64,000 nucleotides of DNA from an uncultured beta proteobacterium (GCA_903908065.1 CAIVQO010000077.1:37381-101380); one strand, 5' to 3'. Shown: positions 35,920 through 46,340, counted from the stretch's first letter. The notes: generated from the sequence alone by a model not told the origin. Translations and numbers: made by a program.

Positions 35920-36797
35920 ACGTCGGATTCATAGGCCTCGGCCTGATGGGCCGCCCGATGGCCCTGCACCTGGAAAAAGCCGGCCACACGCTGCACCTGT
36001 GGGCGCGCCGCCCCGAGTCGCTCGTGCCGTTTGCAAACGTGAATGCCAAAACCTACGCGACCCCTGCGCAGGTGGCGGCGAATGCGGACGTGGTGATCAC
36101 CATGGTCGCCGATGCGCCGGACGTGGAGAAGGTCTGCCTCGGCGCCGACGGCCTGGCGGCGGGCGGCAAGGCCGGGCTGATCGTGGTCGACATGTCCACC
36201 ATCAACCCCAACGCCGCGCGTAGCATCGGCCAGCGCCTGGCGGAGAAGGGCATCGAGTTCGTCGATGCACCGGTGTCGGGCGGCGAGACCGGGGCGATCA
36301 ACGCCGCACTGACCATCATGGTCGGCGGCACGCCTGCGGCCTTCGAGAAGGTGAAGCCGCTGTTTGAGAAGATGGGCAAGTCCGTGACGCTGATCGGTGG
36401 CTCGGGTGCCGGCCAGGTGGCCAAGGCCTGCAACCAGATCCTCACCGGGGTCGGCGTGATGGCGGTGGCCGAGGCCTTCAACTTTGCCGCCAAGAGCGGC
36501 GTCGATGCGGCCAAGGTGCGCGAGGCCCTGCTCGGCGGCTTTGCCTATTCCAAGGTGCTGGAGAACCACGGCCAGCGCATGCTCGACCGCAACTTCAAGC
36601 CCGGCTTCAAGGCCTGGATGCACCAGAAGGACCTGCGCATCGTGATGGAAGAGGCACACCGCATGGGCCTCATGCTGCCCTCTGCGGCGGCCACGGCGCA
36701 GGCCTTCAATGCCATCGTCGGCAGCGGCATGGGCGAGAACGATTCGATCACCGCCCTGCAGCTTCTGGAGAAGATGAGCACGCCGGAAGCGAAATGA
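35916..36797 (+). CDS. NAD(P)-dependent oxidoreductase (hydroxyisobutyrate dehydrogenase/tartronate semialdehyde reductase family)
   Basis: MNVGFIGLGLMGRPMALHL, FVDAPVSGGETGA, GAGQVAKACNQ. Confidence 0.9.
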   Translation: MNVGFIGLGLMGRPMALHLEKAGHTLHLWARRPESLVPFANVNAKTYATPAQVAANADVVITMVADAPDVEKVCLGADGLAAGGKAGLIVVDMSTINPNAARSIGQRLAEKGIEFVDAPVSGGETGAINAALTIMVGGTPAAFEKVKPLFEKMGKSVTLIGGSGAGQVAKACNQILTGVGVMAVAEAFNFAAKSGVDAAKVREALLGGFAYSKVLENHGQRMLDRNFKPGFKAWMHQKDLRIVMEEAHRMGLMLPSAAATAQAFNAIVGSGMGENDSITALQLLEKMSTPEAK

Positions 36798-37657
36798 AGA
36801 TTGGATTTGTTGGCTTCGGCACCATGGGCCAGCCCATGGTCGAACACCTGATCAAGGCGGGGCATGAGCTGAGGGTCTGGAGCCGCCGTGCCGCCAGCGC
36901 CGACTTTGCCGTGGCGCTGGGCGCGACGCGCTGCGAATCGGTGGCCGAGGTGGCACAGGGCTGCGAGATCGTGTGCACCAACGTTACCGCCAGCGCCGAC
37001 GTGGCGGGGCTGGCCGCTGCGATGCGGCCGGGCCTGGCGCGCGGCGCGATCCATCTCGATTTCTCGACCATCGCGCCGAGCGTGGCCCGCGAGATCGCTG
37101 CAGCGCACGCCGAAGGCGGCGTCGATTTCGTCGATGCGCCAGTGTCGGGTGGCGGTGTCGGTGCGCGCAATGCCACGCTGGCGATCATGTGGGGCGGCCG
37201 CGAGGCGCTGGCGCCGCGCCTGGCGCCGGTGTTCTCGGCCGTCGGCAAGAGCGCGGTGCGCATTGGCGAGGCAGGCGCCGGCCAGGTGGCCAAGGCCTGC
37301 AACCAGATGATCCTGGTCAACCTGATCGAGGCCTGTGCCGAAGCCGCTGCGCTGGCGAATGCGGCCGGGGTCGATTTCAGCCTGGTGCGCGAGGCCATGC
37401 TGGGCGGCTCGGGCGGCTCGCGTGCGCTGGAGGTGTTTGGCGGGCGCATGGCAACACGGGACTTCGCCGCCGGCGTCGAGGCGCGGCTGCACCACAAGGA
37501 CTACGCGCTGCTGATGGACGAGGCGACCCGCCTCGGCGCGCCGCTGCCGGTGGCGGCGGCGGTGTGGCAGCAGCTGAATGCGCTGATGGCGCTGGGCTGG
37601 GGCAAGCAGGACACGGCCTCGTTGCTGCGCGTGCTGGAGACGGCCGGACGGCAATGA
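36794..37657 (+). CDS. NAD(P)-dependent oxidoreductase, tandem paralog of the preceding gene
   Basis: MKIGFVGFGTMGQPMVEHLIKAGH, FVDAPVSGGGVGARN; overlaps upstream stop. Confidence 0.9.
   Translation: MKIGFVGFGTMGQPMVEHLIKAGHELRVWSRRAASADFAVALGATRCESVAEVAQGCEIVCTNVTASADVAGLAAAMRPGLARGAIHLDFSTIAPSVAREIAAAHAEGGVDFVDAPVSGGGVGARNATLAIMWGGREALAPRLAPVFSAVGKSAVRIGEAGAGQVAKACNQMILVNLIEACAEAAALANAAGVDFSLVREAMLGGSGGSRALEVFGGRMATRDFAAGVEARLHHKDYALLMDEATRLGAPLPVAAAVWQQLNALMALGWGKQDTASLLRVLETAGRQ
36884..36907 (-). repeat. 24-bp dispersed motif copy (antisense, in NAD(P)-dependent oxidoreductase gene)
   Basis: aaagtcggcgctggcggcacggcg on the minus strand. Confidence 0.9.
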
Positions 37658-40236
37658 ACGGTGCACCGATGATCGCGACGCCGAAGAAGGTGTCGCTTGA
37701 ACTCAACGCGATCTTCGAGAACGCGACCGTCGGCATCCTGTTCACCCACAACCGCAAGCTGATGCAGGCCAACCGCCTGTGCGCCGAGATGTTCGGCTAT
37801 GCGCTGGAGGAGTTTATCGGCCAGTCGGCCTTGATCCTCTACCAGGACCCGGAGGCGTATTCCGCGCTGGGGCGGGAAGCCGGCCCGGTGCTGTCGGAAG
37901 GCAAGTCCTTCCGTGCCGAGACGCAGCTCAAGCGCAAGGACGGGCGACTGTTTTGGTGCCGCGTCTCGGCCAAGGCGGTCGATCCCGAGCGGCCGCGCGA
38001 CGGCACGCTGTGGATCATCGAGGACATGACCGATGACCACCTCATACTCGAGGCGCTGGAACGCAGCACGCTCGAGATGACGGCGATCCTCGATACGGCC
38101 TCGATCGGCATTGCCGTGGTGCGCAACCGCGAGTTCGTGCGCTGCAACCGGCGTTTCGAAGAGCTCTTCGACCTCGACCCCGGCACGCTGGTCGGCCAGT
38201 CGTCGCGGCGCCTGTTCGACAGCGACGAGGCCTTCCAGCGCATCGGCGAGCAGGTGTACAGCGAGTTTGCCGCCGGCATGGTGCATCGGCGCGAACAGCA
38301 GCATCGGCGACGTGACGGCCGCACCAGCTGGCTGCGGGTCAGCGGCAGCGTGTTCGATGCGGCCAATCCGCACGCCGGTTCGGTCTGGCTGACCGAGGAT
38401 TTCACCGCCACGCGCGAAGCCGAGGAACGTGCACGCCAGGCCTACGAGGAACAGCAGATCATTTTCGACAATGCGGCGGTGGGCATCCTGTTCGCCCGCG
38501 ACCGCATGGTGCAGCGTTGCAACCGCCGCCTGGCCGAGATTTTCGGCTATGCCGCGGAGGAACTGCCGGGGCGCTCGACGCGGATCTTCTACCTCAACGA
38601 AGACGACTACCAGCGCCACGGCGCCGAGCTGATGCCGGTGGTAACGGGCGGCGGCACCTATGTCGGCGAGATGCGCGTGCGCCACAAGGACGGCCACGCC
38701 TTCTGGGTGCGCGCCACCGGGCGGCGTGTCGCCGGCGAAGCCGAGAGCGTGGACCTGACCTGGATCTTCGAGGATGTCACCGAGCGCCACCAGGCCGAGG
38801 AGGCCCTGTTGCGCGCGCATGAGGAACTGGAGCAGCGGGTGGTCGAGCGCACCGCCGAGCTTGCCAGCGCCAATTCGCAGTTGCAGGAGGAAGTCTTCGA
38901 ACGCATGCAGGCCGAGCAGCGCATCTGGCACGTGGCCCACCACGACAGCCTGACCGGCCTGCCCAACCGCGCCCTGCTGCACGACCGCCTGCAGCAGGCG
39001 CTGACCAAGGCGCAGCGCAGCCGGCATCGGGTGGCCGTGATGTTCCTCGACCTCGATCGCTTCAAGAGCGTCAACGACAGCCTCGGCCATGCCGTGGGCG
39101 ACGAGTTGCTGAAGTACGTCGCGGCGCGGCTGACCGGCGTGGTGAGGGCGGTGGATACCGTTTCGCGCCTGGGCGGCGACGAGTTCGTGATCGTGCTGGA
39201 GGAAGCCGGGTCGCCCGACGACGTGGTGCTGGTGGCGGAAAAGATCATCGACGCGCTGGCGCCGGAAGTCAGCATCGGCGGCCACCAGCTGCGCGCTACG
39301 CCATCGATCGGCATCAGCATCTTTCCCGACGATGCGGTCGAGGTGTTCGCGCTGATGAAGAACGCGGATACCGCGATGTATCACGCCAAGGCGGCGGGGC
39401 GGAACAACTTCCAGTTCTTCGCGCGCAAGATGAACGAGCAGGCGACGCATTTCTTCACCCTGGAGAACAAGCTGCGCCACGCCATCGAGGCGGGGCAGCT
39501 GGTGTTGCATTACCAGCCGCTGATCCACTGGCCGCGGCGCCAGGTGTGCGGCCTGGAAGCGCTGGTGCGCTGGAAGGACCCGGCCAACGGTTTGATTTCG
39601 CCGGCCGAATTCATCCCGATCGCCGAGGAAACCGGCCTCATCGTCGCGGTCGGCGAATGGGTGCTGGGCGCGGCCTTGCGCCAGAACCGGATGTGGCAGC
39701 AGCAGGGGCGCCCCCTGTTGCCGGTGTCGGTAAATCTGTCGCCGCGCCAGTTCCGCGAGAAGGACCTGGTCAACAGCCTGCGCCGCATCCTCAACGACAC
39801 CGGGCAGCCGGCGCGCTTGCTGGAACTGGAGATCACCGAGAGCACGCTGATGCAGGACATCGAGGACACCCGGGCGCGCATGGAGGAGATCGCAGCGATG
39901 GGCGTGCGCCTGGCGATCGACGATTTCGGCACCGGCTATTCGAGCCTCAGTTACCTCAAGCGCTTTCCGGTGCACAAGCTGAAGATTGACCAGAGCTTCA
40001 TCCGCGACCTGACGGTCGACCGCGACGACGCGGCGATCGTCAATGCCATCGTCGGCCTGGCCGGCAGCCTGGGCCTGGACATCCTTGCCGAGGGGGTGGA
40101 AACCCGCGCCCAGCTGGATGCCTTGCTGGCGCTGGGCTGCAAGCACTTCCAAGGAAATTATTTTTCGCCGCCGCTGCCGCCGATCGGTGCCGACGAGATA
40201 TTCGGCGTCAGGTTGCGCGAGGGCGCTCAGGCATAA
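37654..40236 (+). CDS. PAS-domain GGDEF/EAL protein (c-di-GMP signalling)
   Basis: Three PAS repeats (FGYALEEFIGQSALILYQD etc.), SRLGGDEFVIVLEE, EAL domain with DDFGTGYSSLSYLKRFPVHKLKID. Confidence 0.95.
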   Translation: MNGAPMIATPKKVSLELNAIFENATVGILFTHNRKLMQANRLCAEMFGYALEEFIGQSALILYQDPEAYSALGREAGPVLSEGKSFRAETQLKRKDGRLFWCRVSAKAVDPERPRDGTLWIIEDMTDDHLILEALERSTLEMTAILDTASIGIAVVRNREFVRCNRRFEELFDLDPGTLVGQSSRRLFDSDEAFQRIGEQVYSEFAAGMVHRREQQHRRRDGRTSWLRVSGSVFDAANPHAGSVWLTEDFTATREAEERARQAYEEQQIIFDNAAVGILFARDRMVQRCNRRLAEIFGYAAEELPGRSTRIFYLNEDDYQRHGAELMPVVTGGGTYVGEMRVRHKDGHAFWVRATGRRVAGEAESVDLTWIFEDVTERHQAEEALLRAHEELEQRVVERTAELASANSQLQEEVFERMQAEQRIWHVAHHDSLTGLPNRALLHDRLQQALTKAQRSRHRVAVMFLDLDRFKSVNDSLGHAVGDELLKYVAARLTGVVRAVDTVSRLGGDEFVIVLEEAGSPDDVVLVAEKIIDALAPEVSIGGHQLRATPSIGISIFPDDAVEVFALMKNADTAMYHAKAAGRNNFQFFARKMNEQATHFFTLENKLRHAIEAGQLVLHYQPLIHWPRRQVCGLEALVRWKDPANGLISPAEFIPIAEETGLIVAVGEWVLGAALRQNRMWQQQGRPLLPVSVNLSPRQFREKDLVNSLRRILNDTGQPARLLELEITESTLMQDIEDTRARMEEIAAMGVRLAIDDFGTGYSSLSYLKRFPVHKLKIDQSFIRDLTVDRDDAAIVNAIVGLAGSLGLDILAEGVETRAQLDALLALGCKHFQGNYFSPPLPPIGADEIFGVRLREGAQA

Positions 40237-40271
40237 TCCGCGTTTCGCCAACACGGTAAGGGAGCAGGGCA

Positions 40272-40616
40272 ATGAGTCAAGTCACCACGGCCAGCGGGCT
40301 GATCATCGAGGATCTGGTTGTCGGCGACGGCGCCGAAGCGACGGCCGGGCAGCACGTCACCGTGCATTACACCGGCTGGCTGACGGATGGCCGCAAGTTT
40401 GATTCGAGCAAGGACCGCAACGATCCCTTCCAGTTCGCGCTCGGCGCGCGCCACGTCATCGCCGGCTGGGACGAAGGCGTGCAGGGCATGAAGATCGGCG
40501 GCACGCGCAAGCTGACCATTCCCTCCGACCTGGGTTATGGCCCGCGCGGTGCGGGCGGCGTGATTCCGCCCAACGCCACGCTGGTGTTCGAGGTCGAACT
40601 GCTCGGCCTCGACTGA
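40272..40616 (+). CDS. FKBP-type peptidyl-prolyl cis-trans isomerase
   Basis: [21 protein letters not shown] and [20 protein letters not shown]. Confidence 0.96.
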   Translation: MSQVTTASGLIIEDLVVGDGAEATAGQHVTVHYTGWLTDGRKFDSSKDRNDPFQFALGARHVIAGWDEGVQGMKIGGTRKLTIPSDLGYGPRGAGGVIPPNATLVFEVELLGLD

Positions 40617-40653
40617 GCATCAAGGGGGAGCCGGCCGGCTCCCCGCACTTGCC

Positions 40654-41814
40654 ATGGCATTCTTTCCTTCGTCCCGGCTGCCCAACGTCGGCACCACGAT
40701 TTTCACCGTCATGTCGCGCCTTGCCGCCGAGCATGGCGCGATCAACCTGTCGCAGGGCTTTCCCGATTTTTCGCCCGAGGCCCAGTTGCTGGAGCGCGTC
40801 GGCCACCACATGGCAGCCGGCGCCAACCAGTACCCGCCGATGGCCGGCGTGGCGGCGCTGCGCGAAGCCATCGCCGAGAAGGTGGCGCGGCTTTACCTGG
40901 CCAACTACGACACGGAAAGCGAGATCACCGTTACCGCCGGTGCGACGCAGGCCATCTACACCGCCATCGGCTCCTGCGTGCGCCCGGGCGACGAGGTCAT
41001 CGTATTTGCGCCGGTGTATGACTCCTATGTCCCCGGCATCGAGCTGAACGGCGGCCATGCCGTCTATGCCCACCTGCGCTTCCCCGAGTTCAGGCCCGAT
41101 TGGGACGAGGTGCGGCGCCTGATCACGCCGCGCACGCGCATGATCATCATCAACTCGCCGCACAATCCGAGCGGCGCAGTCTGGTCGGCCGACGACATGG
41201 CGATGCTGGAAACCCTGGTACGCGACAGCAAGATCGTGGTCGTCAGCGACGAGGTCTACGAACATGTGGTGTTCGACCAGGGGAACGGCCGGCGGCATGA
41301 GAGCGTGACGCGCTACCCCGGTTTGCGTGAGCGCGCCTTCGTGGTGTCGAGCTTCGGCAAGACCTATCACGTCACCGGCTGGAAGGTCGCCTACTGCCTG
41401 GCGCCGCGGGCCTTGACCACCGAGTTTCGCAAGGCGCACCAGTTCATCGTGTTCACCGTGCATCACCCGTCGCAGCTGGCGCTGGCCGACTTCATGCGCG
41501 CCAGGCCCGAATTCGCCGACAACCTCGCCGCCTTCTACCAGGCCAAGCGCGACTTCTTTCGCCAGCAGCTGGAAGGTTCGCGTTTCGAGCTGCTGCCCTG
41601 CTCCGGGACCTATTTCCAACTGGCCACCTACGGTGCGATCAGCGACGAGCCGGATACCCGTTTCGTCCAGCGCCTGACCAAGGAATTTGGCGTCGCAGCG
41701 ATTCCGGTGTCGGTATTCAACCCCGATGGCAAGGACGATCGCGTGATCCGCTTCTGCTTTGCCAAGAACGAAAGCACGCTGGCGGCGGCAGGCGAAAGGC
41801 TGCGGAAGATCTAG
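40654..41814 (+). CDS. Pyridoxal-phosphate aminotransferase (methionine aminotransferase-like)
   Basis: INLSQGFPDFSP, NSPHNPSGAVWS, SSFGKTYHVTGWKVAYC. Confidence 0.93.
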   Translation: MAFFPSSRLPNVGTTIFTVMSRLAAEHGAINLSQGFPDFSPEAQLLERVGHHMAAGANQYPPMAGVAALREAIAEKVARLYLANYDTESEITVTAGATQAIYTAIGSCVRPGDEVIVFAPVYDSYVPGIELNGGHAVYAHLRFPEFRPDWDEVRRLITPRTRMIIINSPHNPSGAVWSADDMAMLETLVRDSKIVVVSDEVYEHVVFDQGNGRRHESVTRYPGLRERAFVVSSFGKTYHVTGWKVAYCLAPRALTTEFRKAHQFIVFTVHHPSQLALADFMRARPEFADNLAAFYQAKRDFFRQQLEGSRFELLPCSGTYFQLATYGAISDEPDTRFVQRLTKEFGVAAIPVSVFNPDGKDDRVIRFCFAKNESTLAAAGERLRKI

Positions 41815-41824
41815 TTCTTTCCGG

Positions 41825-41848
41825 CGCCGTGGCGCCAGCGCCGACTTC
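41825..41848 (-). repeat. 24-bp dispersed motif, intergenic copy
   Basis: gaagtcggcgctggcgccacggcg on the minus strand. Confidence 0.9.
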
Positions 41849-41933
41849 TGGCTGCACTATCCGGCAAGCGGGATACCGTCTGCGCCTTTTGGCGCAGGGC
41901 TTTGCCTGACGGGGAAAGCGCTTTATGTCCCGC

Positions 41934-41996
41934 AGGGACGGTATCCACGGACGCGCGCCGTCAATATCCTGCAAGGGGATACCGTCCCTGCGTCCC
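41934..41996. repeat. Inverted repeat downstream of the aminotransferase
   Basis: CGCAGGGACGGTATCC and GGATACCGTCCCTGCG are perfect 16-bp arms; a third related unit CGGGATACCGTCTGCGCC lies near 41870. Confidence 0.7.
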
Positions 41997-42011
41997 GCAG
42001 AGACATAAAAA

Positions 42012-42038
42012 AAGCCCGATGCTTTTGGCATCGGGCTT
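42012..42038 (-). terminator. Rho-independent terminator of the phasin gene
   Basis: AAGCCCGATGC/GCATCGGGCTT stem with an A7 run on the plus strand (T run on minus). Confidence 0.85.
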
Positions 42039-42086
42039 GAAACCAGCCCCATTGCGGGGCCGGAGGAGGAGACGTTACGGTGTTGC

Positions 42087-42650
42087 TTAAGCGGCCTTCT
42101 TGGCCTTCGGAGCGGCGGCGCCGGTACCGACAGCCTTGACGGTGGCGGAAGTCGCGGCAGCCACGTTGGCTTCGGCGATTTCAGCGACTTGCTTGGCAGC
42201 CTTGGTCATGCTGTCGTAGGCCGAGTTGGCGGCGGCGATCGCCGACTTGACGGCAGCGACGGCAACGTCGGAACCGGCGGGGGCGTTCTTGGCGGCCTTG
42301 TCGAGGGCGGTGGCGACGTTCTTGTTCATTTCCGAGAACTGGCTCTCGACAACCTTCGACAGCTCTTCCTGGGTCTGGGTGGCGATCTCATACACGCTGC
42401 GCGAGTAGGCAACGGCCTTCTCGACGGCGGGCTGGGCCAGCGAAGCCTGCATGGCGACGAGTTGCTGCACGTCCTTGACGGCGAGCAGGGCCTTGGCGTT
42501 GGCAACGCTGTCCTCGAGGACGGCGCGGGCGGTGTTCAGGTTCAGGGCGGCAAGGCGCTCGGCGCTGGCGAAGGCGGTGTTGGCGATGGTCAGCAGGGTC
42601 TCGACGTTGGCTTTGTTGGCGCTGGCGAATTGTTCGGCGGCTACGTTCAT
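42087..42650 (-). CDS. phaP: Phasin family protein
   Basis: MNVAAEQFASANKANVETLLTIANTAFASAERLAALNLNTAR; Ala/Lys-rich tail. Confidence 0.93.
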   Translation of the reverse strand: MNVAAEQFASANKANVETLLTIANTAFASAERLAALNLNTARAVLEDSVANAKALLAVKDVQQLVAMQASLAQPAVEKAVAYSRSVYEIATQTQEELSKVVESQFSEMNKNVATALDKAAKNAPAGSDVAVAAVKSAIAAANSAYDSMTKAAKQVAEIAEANVAAATSATVKAVGTGAAAPKAKKAA

Positions 42651-42845
42651 GGTGTTTCTCCTAAGATTGGATGGATTCGAAAGTTTTTTTACTGGCCCGC
42701 CCCTATCCCTCCGGAGCGATGTTGCAGTGCATCATGGTTCGTATTATAGGTACGAAGAACGCCAAGTCAAGCACTTTTTGATGCATTGCAACAAAAAAAT
42801 TTCCCTAGGGATTTAATCCATTAAAAACATTAAATTAGAAATAGC

Positions 42846-42871
42846 AAAGGGGCCCTGTCGGGCCCCTTTTT
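42846..42871. terminator. Bidirectional terminator-like hairpin
   Basis: GGGGCCC-tgtc-GGGCCCC followed by TTTTT. Confidence 0.75.
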
Positions 42872-42891
42872 GATGCGGTGCAGAAGGATGT

Positions 42892-43668
42892 CTAGCTATT
42901 TTTGAAGCTGGGTTTGCGCTTTTCGACGAAGGCCGCCATGCCTTCCTTCTGGTCGTCCAGGGCAAAGGCGGAATGGAAGGTCCGCCGCTCGAACAGGAGG
43001 CCTTCCTGCAAGGCTGATTCATAGGCGCGATTGACCGATTCCTTGATCATCATCACCACCGGCAGCGAGAAACCGGCAATCTGGGTGGCGGCGGCCAGGG
43101 TTTCCTCCAGCAGTTTGTCGGCCGGGATGATGCGTGCCACGAGGCCGGAGCGCTCGGCCTCGGCGGCGTCCATGAAGCGCGAGGTGAGGCACATGTCCAT
43201 CGCCTTGGCCTTGCCGATCGCGCGCGGCAGGCGCTGCGTGCCGCCGGCGCCGGGCAGCACGCCCAGCTTGATTTCGGGCTGGCCGAATTTGGCCGTGTCG
43301 GCAGCGTAAATCATGTCGCACATCATCGCCAGCTCGCAGCCGCCGCCGAGGGCGAAGCCGGCCACGGCGGCGATCAGCGGCTTGCGGCAGCGAGCGACGC
43401 GGTCCCAGTTGCGGCTGATGTAGTTGGCCTTGTAGACGTCCATGAAATTCCAGCTCGACATGGCGCCGATGTCGGCGCCGGCGGCGAAGGCCTTTTCCGA
43501 GCCGGTGATGACGATGCAGCCGATGGCTTCGTCGGCTTCGAAGCCATCGAGCGCGGCGCCGAGTTCGTCGATCAGTCGGTCGTTGAGGGCGTTCATCGCC
43601 TTGGGCCGGTTGAGGGTGATGAGGCCTACCTTGCCGCGGGTTTCGACGAGGATGTTTTCGTAATTCAC
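42892..43668 (-). CDS. Enoyl-CoA hydratase
   Basis: [53 protein letters not shown]. Confidence 0.95.
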   Translation of the reverse strand: MNYENILVETRGKVGLITLNRPKAMNALNDRLIDELGAALDGFEADEAIGCIVITGSEKAFAAGADIGAMSSWNFMDVYKANYISRNWDRVARCRKPLIAAVAGFALGGGCELAMMCDMIYAADTAKFGQPEIKLGVLPGAGGTQRLPRAIGKAKAMDMCLTSRFMDAAEAERSGLVARIIPADKLLEETLAAATQIAGFSLPVVMMIKESVNRAYESALQEGLLFERRTFHSAFALDDQKEGMAAFVEKRKPSFKNS

Positions 43669-43697
43669 TGCGTTGTCTCCTGAGCTGATATCCGGTC

Positions 43698-44246
43698 CTA
43701 CTTTGCCGCCGTGGTGCCGGCGTCCTTGTTGCGCGGCTGGATCACGGCGCGCACGCGCTCGCGGCTGCCGCTAGGTGCCTTGGTGCCGTTTGCGCCGCTA
43801 GTCACCACGTATTGTTCGCTGCGCGCATCGTAGGAAATGAACTGTCCGCGCACTTCATCGAGCCCGCTCTTGACCCGGGCGCGACCGAAGAATTCCGTCT
43901 TCTCGGCTTTCGCGTCGTGCTCGATGCGTTCTGCCTCGCCCTCGATGTATTCGTCGAGGCCTTCGCGCTTCTGGCGGAAATTCGGCAGGCTGCTGCCGCC
44001 ACTGGCGACGCCGCGCTGGTAGCCGTCGTCGTCCTGCTGCACCACGATGCGATCGGCGCGAATCACCAGCGTGCCCTTGGCCAGTTGCACGTTGCCTTCG
44101 AAGGTCTGCACCTTGCGCACGTCATCGACGCTGACACGGTCGGCTTCAATATTGACCGGCTTGTCGCGGTCGGCCTTTTCAGCCAGCGCGAACTGGGGGG
44201 CAAGCGCCATGCAGGCGATGCCGGCAAGTGTAAGGATAGGCTTCAT
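43698..44246 (-). CDS. lptA: Lipopolysaccharide transport periplasmic protein LptA
   Basis: [42 protein letters not shown]. Confidence 0.93.
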   Translation of the reverse strand: MKPILTLAGIACMALAPQFALAEKADRDKPVNIEADRVSVDDVRKVQTFEGNVQLAKGTLVIRADRIVVQQDDDGYQRGVASGGSSLPNFRQKREGLDEYIEGEAERIEHDAKAEKTEFFGRARVKSGLDEVRGQFISYDARSEQYVVTSGANGTKAPSGSRERVRAVIQPRNKDAGTTAAK

Positions 44247-44818
44247 GGTTTCTCCGTCCGTTTGCTGTACAGGGTACCGGTAACGCGGCCATGCAGCACC
44301 GAAATGCCGGTCTTGTTGTCAATTTCCATACCCTTGCCGCGAATCAGGCTGCGCCCCTGGGCGATGGTGACGGGGTCACGGGTGTATCCGCGTTCCTCGT
44401 CGGGAAAAACTTTCAGGGAACGCGTATCCAATTGGGTCGGGACATCGTCGCCCGAGGCGCCGTGGCGCAATACCCGCACCTCGTCGATCAGGTCGATTTC
44501 CTTGCCGTCAGCCCCGATGTGCGCCATGCGGGCGGTGATCTCGGTCGGCGAATTCTGGTGGTAGGTGAGGTGCGGGCCGGTGACGAGCGTGGTGTCGTCA
44601 TCGGGGTAGTGCGCCAGCTTTTGCGCCACCAGGGTGTGTTGCAGCTTGCCGCTGGGATCGAAGCGGCGCACCTGGAAACGCTCGACGACATAGTCCGGGT
44701 CGTGCCGCTGCGGCGCGCGCGGCTTGTCGCCCTCGATCACCCGGCTGAGCCAGAAGGTCAGGGCGGCCAGCAGCACCAGCATGGCCATGGGCAGCAGGGA
44801 GGCGCTGCGATCCTTCAT
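44243..44818 (-). CDS. lptC: LPS export ABC transporter periplasmic protein LptC
   Basis: Single N-terminal TM, DYVVERFQVRRFDPSGKLQHTL; located between kdsC and lptA. Confidence 0.9.
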   Translation of the reverse strand: MKDRSASLLPMAMLVLLAALTFWLSRVIEGDKPRAPQRHDPDYVVERFQVRRFDPSGKLQHTLVAQKLAHYPDDDTTLVTGPHLTYHQNSPTEITARMAHIGADGKEIDLIDEVRVLRHGASGDDVPTQLDTRSLKVFPDEERGYTRDPVTIAQGRSLIRGKGMEIDNKTGISVLHGRVTGTLYSKRTEKP

Positions 44819-45342
44819 GCCAGATAACCGGCCATCGCCGCCTGCCATTTGCCCTGGGCACGCAGGATCAGTTCGCAGACTTCGCGTACCGCACCGCGGC
44901 CGCCGCCTTTTCCGGCGACGTAATCGACGCGCGATTTGACCTCGTCGTGGCCGTCGGCCACGGTGGCAGAAAAGCCGCAGGCCCGCAGCACCGGCAGGTC
45001 GACCACGTCATCGCCCATGTAGCCTGCACGTTCCAGCCCCAGGCCACGCGCTGCCATCAGCCCGGCCAACACGCCGCGCTTGTCGTCGATGCCCATGTGC
45101 AACTCACTGATGCCGAGGTTTTCGGCGCGCAACTGGAGGGCGCGTGAACGGCGCCCGCTGATGATCGCGACTTCGATGCCGGCCGCCTGCAGCATCTTCA
45201 AGCCGTGGCCGTCGAGGCTGGAAAATGCCTTGATCTCATCGCCCTGGGAGCTGAAATACAGCGTACCGTCGGTCAGCACGCCGTCGACGTCGAAGCCCAT
45301 CAGGGCGAGCTTGGCGGCTTTGGCCACAGCCTGGCTCATCAC
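44815..45342 (-). CDS. kdsC: KDO-8-phosphate phosphatase (HAD family)
   Basis: LMGFDVDGVLTDGTLYFSSQGDEIKAFSSLDGHGLK; GYMGDDVVDLPVL. Confidence 0.93.
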   Translation of the reverse strand: MMSQAVAKAAKLALMGFDVDGVLTDGTLYFSSQGDEIKAFSSLDGHGLKMLQAAGIEVAIISGRRSRALQLRAENLGISELHMGIDDKRGVLAGLMAARGLGLERAGYMGDDVVDLPVLRACGFSATVADGHDEVKSRVDYVAGKGGGRGAVREVCELILRAQGKWQAAMAGYLA

Positions 45343-46340
45343 ACCACCTTGGCGCGGAACAGGTCGTGCATGTTCAGTGCGCCGCGCAGCGAACCACCCT
45401 CGTCGGTGACCAACAGCTGGTTGATGCGGTTGGCTTCCATCATCTCGACCGCTTCGACGGCGAGCCGGCGCGGACCGATGCTGCGCGGCCCGCGCGTCAT
45501 CACGGCGGAGACCGGGGTGGTGCGCAGGTCGCCCAGGCGTTCCATGGCGCGGCGCAGGTCGCCGTCGGTAAAGATGCCGCTGATCGTACCCTTGGCGTCG
45601 AGCACCACCGCCATGCCCATGCCGCCGCGGGTCATCGCCGCCAGCGCGGTGGGCACGGTGACATCCTCGTCCAAGGTCGGCACGTCGCTGCGCATTACGT
45701 CGGCGACGTGGGTCAGCAGCTTGCGGCCGAGCGCACCGCCGGGATGGGAGCGGGCAAAGTCCTCGGCGCCAAAACCGCGCGCGTCAAGCAGGGCCACGGC
45801 CAACGCATCGCCCAGGGCCAGGGCGGCCGTGGTGCTGGCCGTCGGCGCCAGGTTGAGGGGGCAGGCCTCCTGGTCGACGCGAGCGTCGAGATGGATGTCG
45901 GCTTCATGCGCCAGGGAGGAGCTTTCATTGCCGGTGATGGCAATCAGCTTGCCGCCAAGGCGCTTGACCAGGGGCACGATGGTCAGCAGTTCGTCGTTCT
46001 CGCCGGAATTCGAAATTGCGATCAGTACGTCGTCGCGGGTGATCATGCCGAGGTCGCCATGCACGGCTTCTGCGGCATGTACGAAATAGGCGGGGGTGCC
46101 AGTGCTGGCGAAGGTGGCGGCCAGCTTTCTTGCGATGTGCCCGGACTTGCCGATGCCGCTGACCACCACACGGCCGCGGCTGTCGAGGATCAACTGAACG
46201 GCGGCCCGGAAGGTGTCGCCCAGCCGGCGCGCCAGCGCGGCCACCGCTGCCGCCTCGATCTCGAGAACCTGGCGGCCCATGGCCACGGCGCGATCTCCTG
46301 CCGGCCTGTCGCGGGCGCTTGGCGGATTGGCTTGGTTCAT
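45339..46340 (-). CDS. kdsD: Arabinose-5-phosphate isomerase (SIS + CBS domains)
   Basis: VVVSGIGKSGHIARKLAATFASTGTPAYFVHAAEAVHGDLGM; LNLAPTASTTAALALGDALA; CBS repeats. Confidence 0.95.
   Translation of the reverse strand: MNQANPPSARDRPAGDRAVAMGRQVLEIEAAAVAALARRLGDTFRAAVQLILDSRGRVVVSGIGKSGHIARKLAATFASTGTPAYFVHAAEAVHGDLGMITRDDVLIAISNSGENDELLTIVPLVKRLGGKLIAITGNESSSLAHEADIHLDARVDQEACPLNLAPTASTTAALALGDALAVALLDARGFGAEDFARSHPGGALGRKLLTHVADVMRSDVPTLDEDVTVPTALAAMTRGGMGMAVVLDAKGTISGIFTDGDLRRAMERLGDLRTTPVSAVMTRGPRSIGPRRLAVEAVEMMEANRINQLLVTDEGGSLRGALNMHDLFRAKVV

Noticed and set aside
37501-40272. 923-aa minus-strand ORF opposite the GGDEF/EAL gene
   Set aside because: Shadow ORF; no family motifs.
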